A stretch of 64,000 nt of DNA from JALZMG01 sp963739975 (GCA_963739975.1 CAVUCK010000017.1:124001-188000); one strand, 5' to 3'; positions 27,134 through 36,587 are shown, counted from the first letter of the stretch. Program-made: numbers and translations. Notes: generated by a model from the letters alone, not told the origin.

Positions 27134-27207
27134 ATCTGGGCGCGGACGTTCTCATCACGGCTTCTGGGCGCGCTCGTTCTCGGAATCGGGAACGTCCGCG
27201 CCCAGAT
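27134..27207. repeat. 74-bp palindromic element, family A, copy 2
   Basis: The outer arms GATCTGGGCGCGGACGTTC and its exact complement give a 19-bp terminal inverted repeat, counting one flanking base on each side. The inner part differs from copies 1 and 3. It lies between two converging genes and encodes the last residues and stop of the minus-strand gene at 27155. Confidence 0.85.
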
Positions 27208-27907
27208 CGAAGGCACGTGCGGGCGGTGGTGGCGACGTTTCGCCGGACCCGCTGGCGAGCGGACGGATCGTCGTCGTGACGGCGACGATCGACGGTCGCC
27301 GAGGGGTCGAGCTGAACCCGAAGCGCACCGGCGGATCGACGTCGGCCAGCGGCCCGAGGTCGACGGCGGACCACGAGGCGCGGGCGGCGACGAGGCGGTG
27401 GCGGTCGGTGGCGCCGTAGAACTCCTCGCCGCCGGCGGTCTGCCCGCGGGTACGGACGCCGCCCAGCAGCCGGCGGGCGATCGGGTCGCAGATCGACGCC
27501 CACCGAGGATGGGTGGCGAAGCGTCGCGGCACCACCCGCAGCACGCGGCCGAGTGCATCCCGCCCACCGATCGTCACGGCGGCGACCAGCGGGCCACCCT
27601 CGAAGTGCAGCCCGTCGGTCGACCGCGACGTCGCGATGGCCGCCACGATCAGCTCGTCGAACAAGTAGACGCCGGAGATGTAGTCGGCGACCTCGTCCGT
27701 CGGTGCGATCAGCGTTCGATGGCCGTCGCCGGCCTCGACCATGGCGTCGGCGATCGGCCCGAACGGCGACGTCGGCCAGCGCCCGATGACGATGCGCCGC
27801 CCCGACGTGGTGCCGAACCCGCAGATCTCGCCGACGAAGCGCACGTCGGCGCTGCGGTGCTCCACGCGGCCATTGAACTGGCCGCCGCGGCAGGTCGCCC
27901 ACGTCAC
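27155..27907 (-). CDS. Conserved actinobacterial protein of unknown function
   Basis: 250 aa from GTG 27907 (MTWATCRGGQFNGRVEH). Recognisable blocks are GRWPTSPFGPIADAMVEAGDGHRTLIAP, VADYISGVYLFDEL and VRFGFSSTPRRPSIVAVTTTIRPL; I recall similar unnamed proteins in actinobacteria but no function. No signal peptide or membrane segment is evident. The last ~20 residues (AFDLGADVPDSENERAQKP) and the stop codon come from the 74-bp palindrome, so the natural C-terminus has been replaced or extended. The gene diverges from the thioesterase gene, with only 21 bases between the starts, suggesting shared control. Confidence 0.7.
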   Translation of the reverse strand: MTWATCRGGQFNGRVEHRSADVRFVGEICGFGTTSGRRIVIGRWPTSPFGPIADAMVEAGDGHRTLIAPTDEVADYISGVYLFDELIVAAIATSRSTDGLHFEGGPLVAAVTIGGRDALGRVLRVVPRRFATHPRWASICDPIARRLLGGVRTRGQTAGGEEFYGATDRHRLVAARASWSAVDLGPLADVDPPVRFGFSSTPRRPSIVAVTTTIRPLASGSGETSPPPPARAFDLGADVPDSENERAQKP

Positions 27908-27928
27908 CCTCGACCGTAGGGTGCGCCC

Positions 27929-28723
27929 GTGGCCGAGACGTTCTTCGCCGCCGTCGACCCCGGCACCGACTGGTACACGCCCACCGAGCTCGCCCGCGGC
28001 CCGTGGGACCCCGCCGCCTGCCACGCCGGTCCACCGACGGCGCTGCTGGTGCGGGCGCTCGAGCGGGCGCTCCCCGAGCAGCGGTTGGCGCGCGTGTCCG
28101 TCGACCTGGCCAAGCCCGTGCCGATGGCCGGGTTCCGGGTCCGGGCTGCCGTCGTGCGCGCTGGCCGCGCCACCGGCACGACGCGCGCCGAGCTGCTGGA
28201 CGGCGACGGCTCCGTGCGGGCCATGGCCACCGGGATGCACCTCGTCGCCGGCGAGACCGACGGCGTACCGCGGGGAGCTGGGCCGGAAGCGACGCCGCGG
28301 TTGGCCGACGCCGAGCCCGGCGCGTTCCCGGTCGGTCCGTCACCCCACGGCTGGACCGGGTTCCGCGACGCCGTGACCGTGCGCTACCCGCCGGGCGAGG
28401 GACCCGGGCACGGGCCGACCACCGTCTGGATGCGAACGGTCGCGCTCCTGCCGGACGAGGACCCGTCGCCGTTCCAGCGCATCTGCCCGTTGGCCGACTG
28501 CGGCAACGCGTTCAGCCGCCACGCCGAACCCTCCGAGGTGCAGTTCGTCAACGCCGACCTGATCATCGCCCTGCACCGCGACCCGGTCGGCGAGTGGCTG
28601 GGCAGCCGGGCGTCGGCGCACTGGCAACCGAACGGGGTCGGGCTGGCCGACGCCCTGCTGTTCGACGACAAAGGACCGGTGGGGCGGGCGCTGCAGACGC
28701 TGCTGCTGCGGCCGGCTGTGTGA
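27929..28723 (+). CDS. Thioesterase family protein (TesB-like, double hot-dog)
   Basis: 264 aa beginning MAETFFAAVDPGTDWYTPTELARGPWDP. The blocks HAGPPTALLVRALERALP, ARVSVDLAKPVPMAGF and, in the second half, VQFVNADLIIALHRDPVGEWLGSRASAHWQPNGVGLADALLFDDKG match the acyl-CoA thioesterase (TesB/4HBT-like) family of actinobacteria, which hydrolyses acyl-CoA esters in the cytoplasm. The second half carries the usual D..L.LHR motif. The GTG start is 21 bases from the divergent gene at 27907. Its stop lies in the first unit of a 24-bp tandem repeat. Confidence 0.85.
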   Translation: MAETFFAAVDPGTDWYTPTELARGPWDPAACHAGPPTALLVRALERALPEQRLARVSVDLAKPVPMAGFRVRAAVVRAGRATGTTRAELLDGDGSVRAMATGMHLVAGETDGVPRGAGPEATPRLADAEPGAFPVGPSPHGWTGFRDAVTVRYPPGEGPGHGPTTVWMRTVALLPDEDPSPFQRICPLADCGNAFSRHAEPSEVQFVNADLIIALHRDPVGEWLGSRASAHWQPNGVGLADALLFDDKGPVGRALQTLLLRPAV

Positions 28724-28832
28724 ACGAGCGAACGGGCAGCCGCGTGAACGAGCGAACGGACAGCCGCGTGAGCGAGCGAACGGGCGGGCGCGTGAGCGAG
28801 CGAACGTGCAACCGCGTGAGAACGGCAGCCGG
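28718..28832. repeat. 24-bp GAGCGAGCGAACG tandem repeat
   Basis: Four full units of 24 bp (28718, 28742, 28766, 28790) and a partial fifth fill the whole gap between the thioesterase stop and the GTG of the FAD oxidase. The unit pattern is GCGTGARCGAGCGAACGGGC with a variable tail. Related GAGCGAGC sequence follows the ATPase at 10608 and the kinase at 22331, and its complement lies in the 103-bp repeats at 55748. Confidence 0.9.
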
Positions 28833-30248
28833 GTGACCAGCCCAGACCGTCTGGTCGATGCGCTGGCCGACGTCGTCGGTGCCGAACACGTGCTGACCGA
28901 CCCCGAGGTCACGGCGCAGTACGCCACGGACTGGACCGGGCGCTTCCACGGGGTGGCCCGGCTCGTCGCCCGCCCCGCCGACGGGGCGGAGGTGGCGGCG
29001 GTCGTTCGGCGGTGCGCCGAGGCAGGCGCGGCGCTGGTCACCCAGGGCGGCAACACCGGCCTGGTCGGCGGCAGCGTGCCGCGTCGGCAGCCGATGGTGG
29101 TCGTGTCGACCCGCCGCCTGACCGACCTCGGCCCGGTCGACACGGCAGCCGCTCAGGTGACCGCCGGCGCCGGCGTCACCCTGGCTGCGTGGCGGGCCCA
29201 CGCCCAGGCGGCGGGCCTCGATTCCCCGGTCGACTTCGCCAGTCGGGACTCGGCGACCGTCGGGGGTGCCGTCGCCACCAACGCCGGAGGCGGGCGAGTC
29301 GTGCGCTTCGGCACGATGCGCGCCCAGGTGGCCGGGCTGACGGCGGTGCTCGCCGACGGATCGGCGGTGGGATCGTTGGCCGGGCTGCCGAAGGAGTCCG
29401 CCGGGCTGCACCTCCCGTCGCTGCTGTGCGGCAGCGAAGGGACGCTCGGGGTCATCACTGCCGTCCGGCTGCGCCTGGTCCCGTGGTTCCGGCGCACCGC
29501 GACGGCGCTCGTCGCCATGGCGAGCCTCGATGAGGCGGTCGACCTGCTCGCCGCCCTGCGCCCGCTCCCCCACCTCGACGCCGTCGAGCTCGTGCTGCCC
29601 GAAGCGATGGCGCTCGTCGCCGAGCACCTCGGCACCGCGCCGCCCGTCCGGACCGAGGGCGTCGGCGCCTACGTCGTGGTCGAGTGCGCCGACCACGACG
29701 ACCCGACCGACGAGCTGGCCGGGGCGCTGGAGGGGCGCGTGCTCGATGCCGCGGTCGCCACGGACGGGCCGCGGCGTGACCACTTGCTGGCGTTCCGCGA
29801 CCGGGTCACGGAGGCCATCGCCGCCGGCGGCGTCCCGCTGAAACTGGACGTCGCCGTGCCGGTGTCGCAGCTCGAGCCACTCGTGACCGCGGCCCGGCGA
29901 TCCGTCGAGCGCCACGGCGGTCGGCTGATCCCCTTCGGCCACCTCGCCGAGGGCAACGTCCACCTCAACGTGCTCGACGCCGGAGCGACCGAAGCGATCA
30001 CCAGCGAGGTGCTCACGGCGGCCGCCGAGCTCGGCGGCACGATCTCGGCCGAGCACGGCATCGGCATCGCCAAAGCGCGCTGGCTGCCCCTCGTCCGGTC
30101 GCCCGCCGAGCTGGCCGTGGCCGCCGCGGTGCGGTCGGCCCTCGACCCCGCCGGCCTCCTCAACCCCGGCGTGCTCGACCCGGGCGGGCACCGTCGTCAG
30201 GAGCCGAACGGGAACCCGAGGTCGGGAGCGGTGAGCAACGGCCGGTAG
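28833..30248 (+). CDS. FAD-binding oxidase (GlcD / D-2-hydroxyacid dehydrogenase type)
   Basis: 471 aa from GTG 28833. Residues 35-175 form the FAD_binding_4 domain (VTQGGNTGLVGGSVP, SRDSATVGGAVATNAGGGRVVRFGTM), and the C-terminal half the FAD-oxidase C domain, with PFGHLAEGNVHLN and ISAEHGIGIAKARWLP, whose His residues bind metal and substrate in D-lactate, glycolate and D-2-hydroxyglutarate dehydrogenases. The length fits the family. The last ~17 residues run antisense over the end of pyrE (52-base overlap) and are probably not functional. The exact 2-hydroxy acid cannot be told from sequence alone. Confidence 0.92.
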   Translation: MTSPDRLVDALADVVGAEHVLTDPEVTAQYATDWTGRFHGVARLVARPADGAEVAAVVRRCAEAGAALVTQGGNTGLVGGSVPRRQPMVVVSTRRLTDLGPVDTAAAQVTAGAGVTLAAWRAHAQAAGLDSPVDFASRDSATVGGAVATNAGGGRVVRFGTMRAQVAGLTAVLADGSAVGSLAGLPKESAGLHLPSLLCGSEGTLGVITAVRLRLVPWFRRTATALVAMASLDEAVDLLAALRPLPHLDAVELVLPEAMALVAEHLGTAPPVRTEGVGAYVVVECADHDDPTDELAGALEGRVLDAAVATDGPRRDHLLAFRDRVTEAIAAGGVPLKLDVAVPVSQLEPLVTAARRSVERHGGRLIPFGHLAEGNVHLNVLDAGATEAITSEVLTAAAELGGTISAEHGIGIAKARWLPLVRSPAELAVAAAVRSALDPAGLLNPGVLDPGGHRRQEPNGNPRSGAVSNGR

Positions 30249-30769
30249 GCGATGCCGGCAGCGGCGGCCATCGCCGCGCAGGTGCCGCCGCGATCGACGA
30301 TCACGGTGATCAGCACCGGCTCGGCACCGGCGGCGCGCACCACCTCGACGGCCTCCATCAGCGACGACCCGCGGGTCACGGTGTCCTCGGTGATGACCAC
30401 ACGGTCGCCGGCCTGCAGGGCGCCGGCGAGCCGGCCGGTGACGCCGTGGTCCTTGGCCTCCTTGCGGACGCTGAAGCTGCGCAGGGCGCGGCCGCGGGTG
30501 GCGGCGATCGCGGCAACGCCGAATGCGACTGGGTCGGCGCCCATCGTCAACCCACCGATCGCCGTGGCGTCGTCGGGGATGACCTCCAGGGCGGCATCCG
30601 CGACGGCGAGGATGCCGTCCGGCCGGCACGCCGTCTGCTTGGTGTCGAGGAACCACGAGCTGCGGGCACCGGACTTCAGCGTGAACTCGCCGCGCTTGAC
30701 GGAGTGGGCCAGCACGTGGTCGCGCAGCGTGGCGAACGGTTCGGGCAGCACCGGTCGCGCAGCGGACAT
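30197..30769 (-). CDS. pyrE: Orotate phosphoribosyltransferase
   Basis: 190 aa catalysing orotate + PRPP to orotidine 5'-phosphate in pyrimidine synthesis. Visible features are FTLKSGARSSWFLDTKQT near the N-terminus, GLTMGADPVA, the catalytic-loop Lys in RKEAKDHG (102-109) and the PRPP-binding motif VVITEDTVTRGSS (124-136). It stands alone, without other pyr genes, and converges on the FAD oxidase with overlapping 3' ends. Length is normal for the short actinobacterial form. Confidence 0.95.
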   Translation of the reverse strand: MSAARPVLPEPFATLRDHVLAHSVKRGEFTLKSGARSSWFLDTKQTACRPDGILAVADAALEVIPDDATAIGGLTMGADPVAFGVAAIAATRGRALRSFSVRKEAKDHGVTGRLAGALQAGDRVVITEDTVTRGSSLMEAVEVVRAAGAEPVLITVIVDRGGTCAAMAAAAGIAYRPLLTAPDLGFPFGS

Positions 30770-30811
30770 CGCCCGCCGAACCTACCCGGGTGGTGCATAG
30801 GGTCCGGGGCG

Positions 30812-31750
30812 ATGTTCCCGATCGAGCAACTGCGCATCTTCACCGAGCCCCAGCAGGGCGCCACGTACGACGATCTGCTGACGGTCGCCCAACGCACCGA
30901 GGAGCTCGGGTTCGGTGCCTTCTTCCGCAGCGACCACTACCTCGCCATGGGTGGCGCACTGGAGGCCGGCGGGCTGCCGGGTCCGACCGACGCGTGGATC
31001 ACGCTGGCCGGGTTGGCCCGCGACACGAGCAGGATCCGTCTCGGGACGCTGGTCACGTCGGCGACGTTCCGCCGACCGGGACCGCTGGCGATCAGCGTCG
31101 CCGGCGTCGACCAGATGTCACAGGGGCGAGTGGAGCTCGGGCTGGGCGCCGGGTGGTACGAGCAGGAGCACCAGGCCTACGGCGTCCCGTTCCCTTCGCT
31201 CGACGAGCGCTTCGAACGATTGGAGGAGCAGCTCGAGGTGATCTCAGGGCTCTGGTCGACCTCCGGGACGGCCTACTCCTTCGAGGGTCGCCACTACCGA
31301 GTGGCCGACTCCCCGGCCCTGCCCAAGCCGGTGCAGCCGGGCGGCATCCCGATCATCGTCGGGGGCGGTGGGCCCAGGCGCACGCCGGAGCTGGCGGCCC
31401 GGTTCGCCTCGGAGTACAACGCGCCGTTCCTGTCGGTCGAGCGGTTCACGGAGCAGCGCGACCGGGTCATCGACGCCTGCCGGGCGATCGATCGTGACCC
31501 CGCCACCGTGACCTGGTCGGCGGCAGCGGTCGTGTGCGTCGGCGCTGACGACGACGAGGTGCGGCGCCGGGCGGAGGCGATCGGCCGCGACCCGGACGAG
31601 CTGCGGGACACCGGCGTCGCCGGCACGCCGAGCGAGGCGGCGGCGACGATGGAACGCTGGTGGGCCGCCGGTGCGCAACGCCTGTACTTGCAGGTGCTCG
31701 ATCTCGCCGACCTGGAACACCTCGACGCCATCGCCTCGCTCGCCCGCTGA
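30812..31750 (+). CDS. LLM class F420-dependent oxidoreductase
   Basis: 312 aa with the bacterial luciferase-like TIM barrel: ELGFGAFFRSDHYLAM, DAWITLAGLARDTSRIRLGTLVTSATFRRPG, GRVELGLGAGWYEQEHQAYGVPFPSLDERFERLEE and PIIVGGGGPRRTPELAARFASEYN. The combination of RSDHY and the loop IRLGTLVTSATFR is typical of F420-dependent members of actinobacteria rather than FMN luciferases. Substrate unknown. It diverges from pyrE and is followed 26 bases later by a universal stress protein gene, possibly the same transcript. Confidence 0.9.
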   Translation: MFPIEQLRIFTEPQQGATYDDLLTVAQRTEELGFGAFFRSDHYLAMGGALEAGGLPGPTDAWITLAGLARDTSRIRLGTLVTSATFRRPGPLAISVAGVDQMSQGRVELGLGAGWYEQEHQAYGVPFPSLDERFERLEEQLEVISGLWSTSGTAYSFEGRHYRVADSPALPKPVQPGGIPIIVGGGGPRRTPELAARFASEYNAPFLSVERFTEQRDRVIDACRAIDRDPATVTWSAAAVVCVGADDDEVRRRAEAIGRDPDELRDTGVAGTPSEAAATMERWWAAGAQRLYLQVLDLADLEHLDAIASLAR

Positions 31751-31776
31751 CCGGGGCGCAGTGGTACGACTGAGCG

Positions 31777-32235
31777 ATGACGACGACCGCGCTGTGCTGC
31801 ACCGACGGGTCCGAGCTGTCGGTGGCCGCCCTGGTCGACGGCTTGGCCGTGATCGACTCGCCCGATCGGGTCGTCGTGGTCACGGTGATCGAGCAGCTCG
31901 ATCCCACACTTGCCGTCGGAACCGGGCTCGCCGGTGGCGTGATGACCGCCGGGGAGGCCGACGCTCAGCACGAGCGACGGCGCGCCGAGGCGCAGGCCGA
32001 CCTCGATGCGGCGCGCGTCTCGCTCGGCGCGGCGGTCGCCGAAACGATGATCGCCGAGGGCGAGCCCGGCCCCGTGCTGTGTGCCATCGCTGAGTCGTTG
32101 CCGGCCTCCGTCATCGTCATCGGCAGTAGGGGACGCAGCGGCATACGGCGCGCCGTGCTCGGGTCGGTGTCTGATCATGTGATCCGCAACGTCAGCTGCC
32201 CGGTGGTGATCACCGGACCACGGGGCGGTCGGTGA
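31777..32235 (+). CDS. Universal stress protein (UspA family)
   Basis: 152 aa, one Usp domain. The ATP-binding motif G-2x-G-9x-G-S is visible in GSRGRSGIRRAVLGSVSDHV, followed by CPVVIT at the end of the last strand; so it belongs to the ATP-binding type. The N-terminus reads TTALCCTDGSELSVAAL, with the usual DGS. Lies 26 bases after the LLM oxidoreductase gene. Confidence 0.92.
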   Translation: MTTTALCCTDGSELSVAALVDGLAVIDSPDRVVVVTVIEQLDPTLAVGTGLAGGVMTAGEADAQHERRRAEAQADLDAARVSLGAAVAETMIAEGEPGPVLCAIAESLPASVIVIGSRGRSGIRRAVLGSVSDHVIRNVSCPVVITGPRGGR

Positions 32236-32306
32236 CCTCCGTCGTCCGTCAGGTGCCCCACCGGTAGACCGCAACACCGCCGACGGCCAAGGCCTGCGCC
32301 ACCACC

Positions 32307-32380
32307 ACCTGGGCGCGGAGATTCCCATTTTCGAGAACGTGCGCGCCCAGAAGGGCGATTGAGAACCTCGGCGCCCAGTT
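32307..32380. repeat. 74-bp palindromic element, family A, copy 3
   Basis: Starts ACCTGGGCGCGGAG and ends TCGGCGCCCAGTT. The inner part (GAGAACGTGCGCGCCCAGAAGGGCGATTGAGAACCT pattern) is closest to copy 1. It occupies part of the 302-base gap between the stress protein gene and the next gene; nothing else is recognisable in that gap. Confidence 0.85.
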
Positions 32381-32537
32381 GCCATCCGGCGCGACATGTC
32401 GGTGGACTCGACGCTGGTCGTGTGGCCGACGAAACACGGAGACCCATACAAAGCAGAGGAGAACCACAAATGATGGCGCAGATCAAGGACCTGTGCGCGA
32501 TCTGCGCGATCGTCCCGACGCACGTAGTGTGGCCCGC

Positions 32538-32957
32538 ATGGCTGCCAAACGTGGGACGAAACGTCAGATGTCGGACGAGCACAAAGCGGCACTCGCACAG
32601 GGCCGTTCAGAGGGGAGGGCAGTCCGCGACTATCTCGCCGCCCTCCGGGCGAACAAGCCCAAGCGGGGGCGCAAGCGCACCCCGGATTCCATCCGGAAGC
32701 GGATCGCCACGATCGACGAGCAACTGACCACTGCCGATCCGTTGAGCGAGCTGCGCCTCGTGCAGGAGAAGCGCAACCTGTCCGACGAGATGGCGTCGAT
32801 GAACACCCAGGTCGATCTCGGTTCGTTGGAGTCGGCGTTCGTCAAGGTCGCCGCCAGCTACAGCGCCCGGCAGGGCATCGGCTACGCCGCGTGGCGCGAC
32901 GTCGGGGTGCCGGCGGCCGCGCTCAAGCAGGCCGGGATCAGTCGCTCCGCATCCTGA
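32538..32957 (+). CDS. Small basic conserved protein of unknown function
   Basis: 139 aa from ATG 32538 (MAAKRGTKRQMSDEHKAAL). The first 50 residues are rich in Lys/Arg (KPKRGRKRTPDSIRKRI), then a helix typical of coiled coils (TIDEQLTTADPLSELRLVQEKRNLSDEM), and a C-terminal block SYSARQGIGYAAWRDVGVPAAALKQAGI. This C-terminal block resembles small actinobacterial proteins without a name. The basic N-terminus suggests nucleic acid binding, but this is inference. It converges on purB. Confidence 0.7.
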   Translation: MAAKRGTKRQMSDEHKAALAQGRSEGRAVRDYLAALRANKPKRGRKRTPDSIRKRIATIDEQLTTADPLSELRLVQEKRNLSDEMASMNTQVDLGSLESAFVKVAASYSARQGIGYAAWRDVGVPAAALKQAGISRSAS

Positions 32958-33000
32958 ACCACCCGCCTCGGCTCGGCGGCCAGTAGCCGAGGCCCGCCCC

Positions 33001-34314
<1,314 letters not shown>

Positions 34315-34375
34315 CGTTCGCTCGCCCACTCGACCGGCACCGCGGTGCGGCACCCGGAACGCTCGCTCACACCGA

Positions 34376-35650
34376 TCATCTGGAGAAGAGGAGGTAGTCG
34401 TCGCGTTCGGCGCCGACGCCGACGATGCGCACGGGAACGCCGACCTCTTGCTGCACGAGGTCGATCAACGCCCGCGCCAGTCCGGGGAGCTGCCCCGACT
34501 CACGCACCGTGCCGAGCGCCGAGCCCCAGCCGGGCAGCGTGGCGTACACCGGCTCGACCCGGGCCACGACGTCGGACCGGTCCGGGTAGGCGTCGACGGG
34601 GGCGCCATCGAGGCGGTAGCGCGTGCAGACCTTGATCGTGTCGAAGCCGTCGAGCACGTCGAGCTTCGTCAGTGCCAGCTCGGTGAGGCTGTTCAGCCGG
34701 ACGGCGTGGCGGAGCATCACGCAGTCGAGCCAGCCGGCCCGCCGGCGCCGCCCGGTGACCGTGCCGAACTCGCGACCGACGTCGACCAGCCGATCCCCGT
34801 CGATGTCGGTCAGCTCGGTCGGGAACGGTCCGGCGCCGACGCGCGTCGTGTACGCCTTGGTGATCCCGACGACGCGATCGACGTCGCGCGGCCCGAGGCC
34901 CGTTCCGGCGCAGGCGCCGCCGGCGGTCGGGTTGGACGACGTCACGTACGGATACGTGCCATGGTCGAGGTCGAGGAACGTCGCCTGGGCGCCCTCCAGC
35001 AGGAGGTGCTCGCCGGCGCCGAGCGCGTCGTGCAGCAGCGCCACGGTGTCGGTGACGAACGGGGCCAGCCGTGCGCCCAGCTCGGCGTACCGGGTCACGA
35101 TCTCCTCGACGTCGAGCGGTGCGCTGCCGGCGGCGGCGAGCTGGCGGTTCTCGGCGACCGCCCGGGCCTTGACCTGGTCGGCGAACGCCGACGGGTCCAG
35201 CACGTCGCCGACGCGCAGGCCGACCCGCCGCGCCTTGTCGGCGTACGCCGGACCGATGCCCTTCAGCGTCGTGCCGATCTTGTCGTCGCCCCGCAGCGCC
35301 TCGGCGATGGCGTCGTGGGCCTGGTGCCAGGGGAAGATCAGGTGGGCCCGGCTGGACACCCGTAGGCGAGCGCAGGAGACGCCACGGGACTCGAGCGCGT
35401 CGACCTCGGCGAATAGCGTCGGCAGGTCGACCACCACGCCGTTGGCGATGACCGGCACGACGTGGTCGTAGAGGATCCCGCTCGGGATCAGCTGCAGCGC
35501 GTAGCGATCGCCGCCGACGACGACGGTGTGGCCGGCGTTGTGGCCGCCTTGGTAGCGCACGACGTAGCCATGCTCCTTGGCCAGCAGATCGATGACCTTG
35601 GCCTTGCCCTCGTCCCCCCACTGCGCACCGACGACGACGGTGACCGGCAC
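34376..35650 (-). CDS. purA: Adenylosuccinate synthetase
   Basis: 424 aa from GTG 35650 (MPVTVVVGAQWGDEGKAKVIDLLA). GTP-dependent joining of IMP and aspartate. The P-loop GDEGKAK, RYQGGHNAGHTVVV, the IMP-binding TTLKGIGPAYADKARR, and the QATFLDLDHGTYPYVTSSN motif are all visible and complete. A full copy of the 82-bp repeat lies 23 bases upstream of the start and may affect transcription of purA-purB. Confidence 0.97.
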   Translation of the reverse strand: MPVTVVVGAQWGDEGKAKVIDLLAKEHGYVVRYQGGHNAGHTVVVGGDRYALQLIPSGILYDHVVPVIANGVVVDLPTLFAEVDALESRGVSCARLRVSSRAHLIFPWHQAHDAIAEALRGDDKIGTTLKGIGPAYADKARRVGLRVGDVLDPSAFADQVKARAVAENRQLAAAGSAPLDVEEIVTRYAELGARLAPFVTDTVALLHDALGAGEHLLLEGAQATFLDLDHGTYPYVTSSNPTAGGACAGTGLGPRDVDRVVGITKAYTTRVGAGPFPTELTDIDGDRLVDVGREFGTVTGRRRRAGWLDCVMLRHAVRLNSLTELALTKLDVLDGFDTIKVCTRYRLDGAPVDAYPDRSDVVARVEPVYATLPGWGSALGTVRESGQLPGLARALIDLVQQEVGVPVRIVGVGAERDDYLLFSR

Positions 35651-35673
35651 GCAGCGAGAGTACCGCCCCGCCT

Positions 35674-35755
35674 CATCCGAGGGTTTGCCGCACCCGAGGG
35701 TCTGGCGCACCCCGTCCGGGACGCAAACCCTCCGGTGATCCCAAACCCTCCGATG
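35674..35755. repeat. 82-bp palindromic element, family B, copy 1
   Basis: Starts CATCCGAGGGTTTG and ends CAAACCCTCCGATG (13 of 14 complementary); an inner ACCCGAGGGTCTGG / ACGCAAACCCTCCGG pair adds a second stem. It differs from the copy at 40979 at only two of 82 positions. It sits upstream of purA. Confidence 0.92.
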
Positions 35756-35783
35756 AGTGGGCCGCAAGGACTCGACGTTCCGG

Positions 35784-36251
35784 TCAGCAGCGGACGACGA
35801 CGCGACGGACCAGGCAGTCGCCTGCTGGGGCGTCGGCCTGAGGGAGGCGCGGCTGGTCCAGGCTGTCTCGCTGCGGCTGGTCAGCGCCCGAGACCTCCTC
35901 CGCGGGTGGTCGGGGATCATCCGGTGCCACGACCGGGTTGGTCACTTCGCGCGGGGTGACGACAGGGGGCGCAAGACCGCTGCTGGCTTCGTCGGTGACG
36001 ATGGCCACCACTGCAACGGTCAGGGCCGCGGTGGCGAGGAGCAGGTTGACGAGCGCCAGCGGCGACCGCTTCACTTGGACGCCGACGCCGGGTTGGCGCC
36101 GTGGCCAGGACGCTCGATGGCGTGACGCGCCGCCGTCACCAGTGACCTGAGCGTCGCCAGCGCGTCGGAACAGCCGGTCGCGATGTGCCTGCTCGATGAG
36201 ATCAGCTTGGCGATCGGCCACCGCCTGCCCGGTGAAGTAGGGGTGGTTCAT
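35784..36251 (-). CDS. Small single-span membrane protein
   Basis: 155 aa from ATG 36251 (MNHPYFTGQAVADRQADLIEQA). The first 40 residues form a charged helix of a type common in small actinobacterial proteins, then one membrane segment at about 65-85 (ALVNLLLATAALTVAVVAIV) and a Pro-rich tail outside. Function unknown. Its start overlaps the stop of the lipoprotein gene upstream (ATGA), so the two are translationally coupled and probably act at the membrane together. Confidence 0.75.
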   Translation of the reverse strand: MNHPYFTGQAVADRQADLIEQAHRDRLFRRAGDAQVTGDGGASRHRASWPRRQPGVGVQVKRSPLALVNLLLATAALTVAVVAIVTDEASSGLAPPVVTPREVTNPVVAPDDPRPPAEEVSGADQPQRDSLDQPRLPQADAPAGDCLVRRVVVRC

Positions 36252-36463
36252 CGGAAGCTCAACCGTCCGCCGGCCGCACTCCGAGCCGTCGGCGGCGTCG
36301 CCGGCTGGCTGCTCGGGGCGTGCTGGCCACCGTCGCGGATGGCCTCGACCGGATCGCCGACCCCCGGCGCGATGCCAGGGCTGGTGCAACCGACCATGAG
36401 GCCGCCAACCGCGATGGTGATGGCGGCGGTGAGCCGGACTCGGCTCCGCTGATGAGTGTTCAT
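36248..36463 (-). CDS. Small lipoprotein
   Basis: 71 aa from ATG 36463, preceded by AAGGGAG. A basic N-terminus (MNTHQRSRVR) and hydrophobic stretch end in the lipobox LMVGC, giving a mature peptide of about 45 residues rich in Gly, Pro and Ser. No family recognised. First gene of a two-gene unit with the membrane protein at 35784, and divergent from the SARP giant at 36632, sharing its upstream region. Confidence 0.75.
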   Translation of the reverse strand: MNTHQRSRVRLTAAITIAVGGLMVGCTSPGIAPGVGDPVEAIRDGGQHAPSSQPATPPTARSAAGGRLSFR

Positions 36464-36547
36464 GGGTGCTCCCTTGTCATGGCCCCGCAGGTGCGGGGTC
36501 GTGGTTGGCGCCTGATGTGGGCGTTGCGAGCACGGTGCGCCGGGCGG

Positions 36548-36587
36548 CTATCCGCCGCCGGCCCGGTCACCTATCCATCCGCTATCC
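36548..36587. promoter_or_regulatory. Direct repeats CTATCC, possible SARP operator
   Basis: CTATCC occurs at 36548, 36571 and 36582. The last two are 11 bases apart, the spacing of SARP operators (heptamer direct repeats one helical turn apart); the first is 23 bases before. They lie in the 168-base region between the divergent lipoprotein gene and the SARP gene. Autoregulation is inferred from position and spacing only. Confidence 0.35.

Noticed and set aside
28718..28832. Possible CRISPR array
   Set aside because: Units are contiguous with no unique spacers and no cas genes lie in the window; the 103-bp and 15-bp repeats are ruled out for the same reason.
28003..28836. Frame reading VNERTxSR octapeptides through the 24-bp repeats
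   Set aside because: The upstream part is an out-of-frame shadow of the thioesterase gene and there is no start signal; the periodicity comes from the unit length being a multiple of three.
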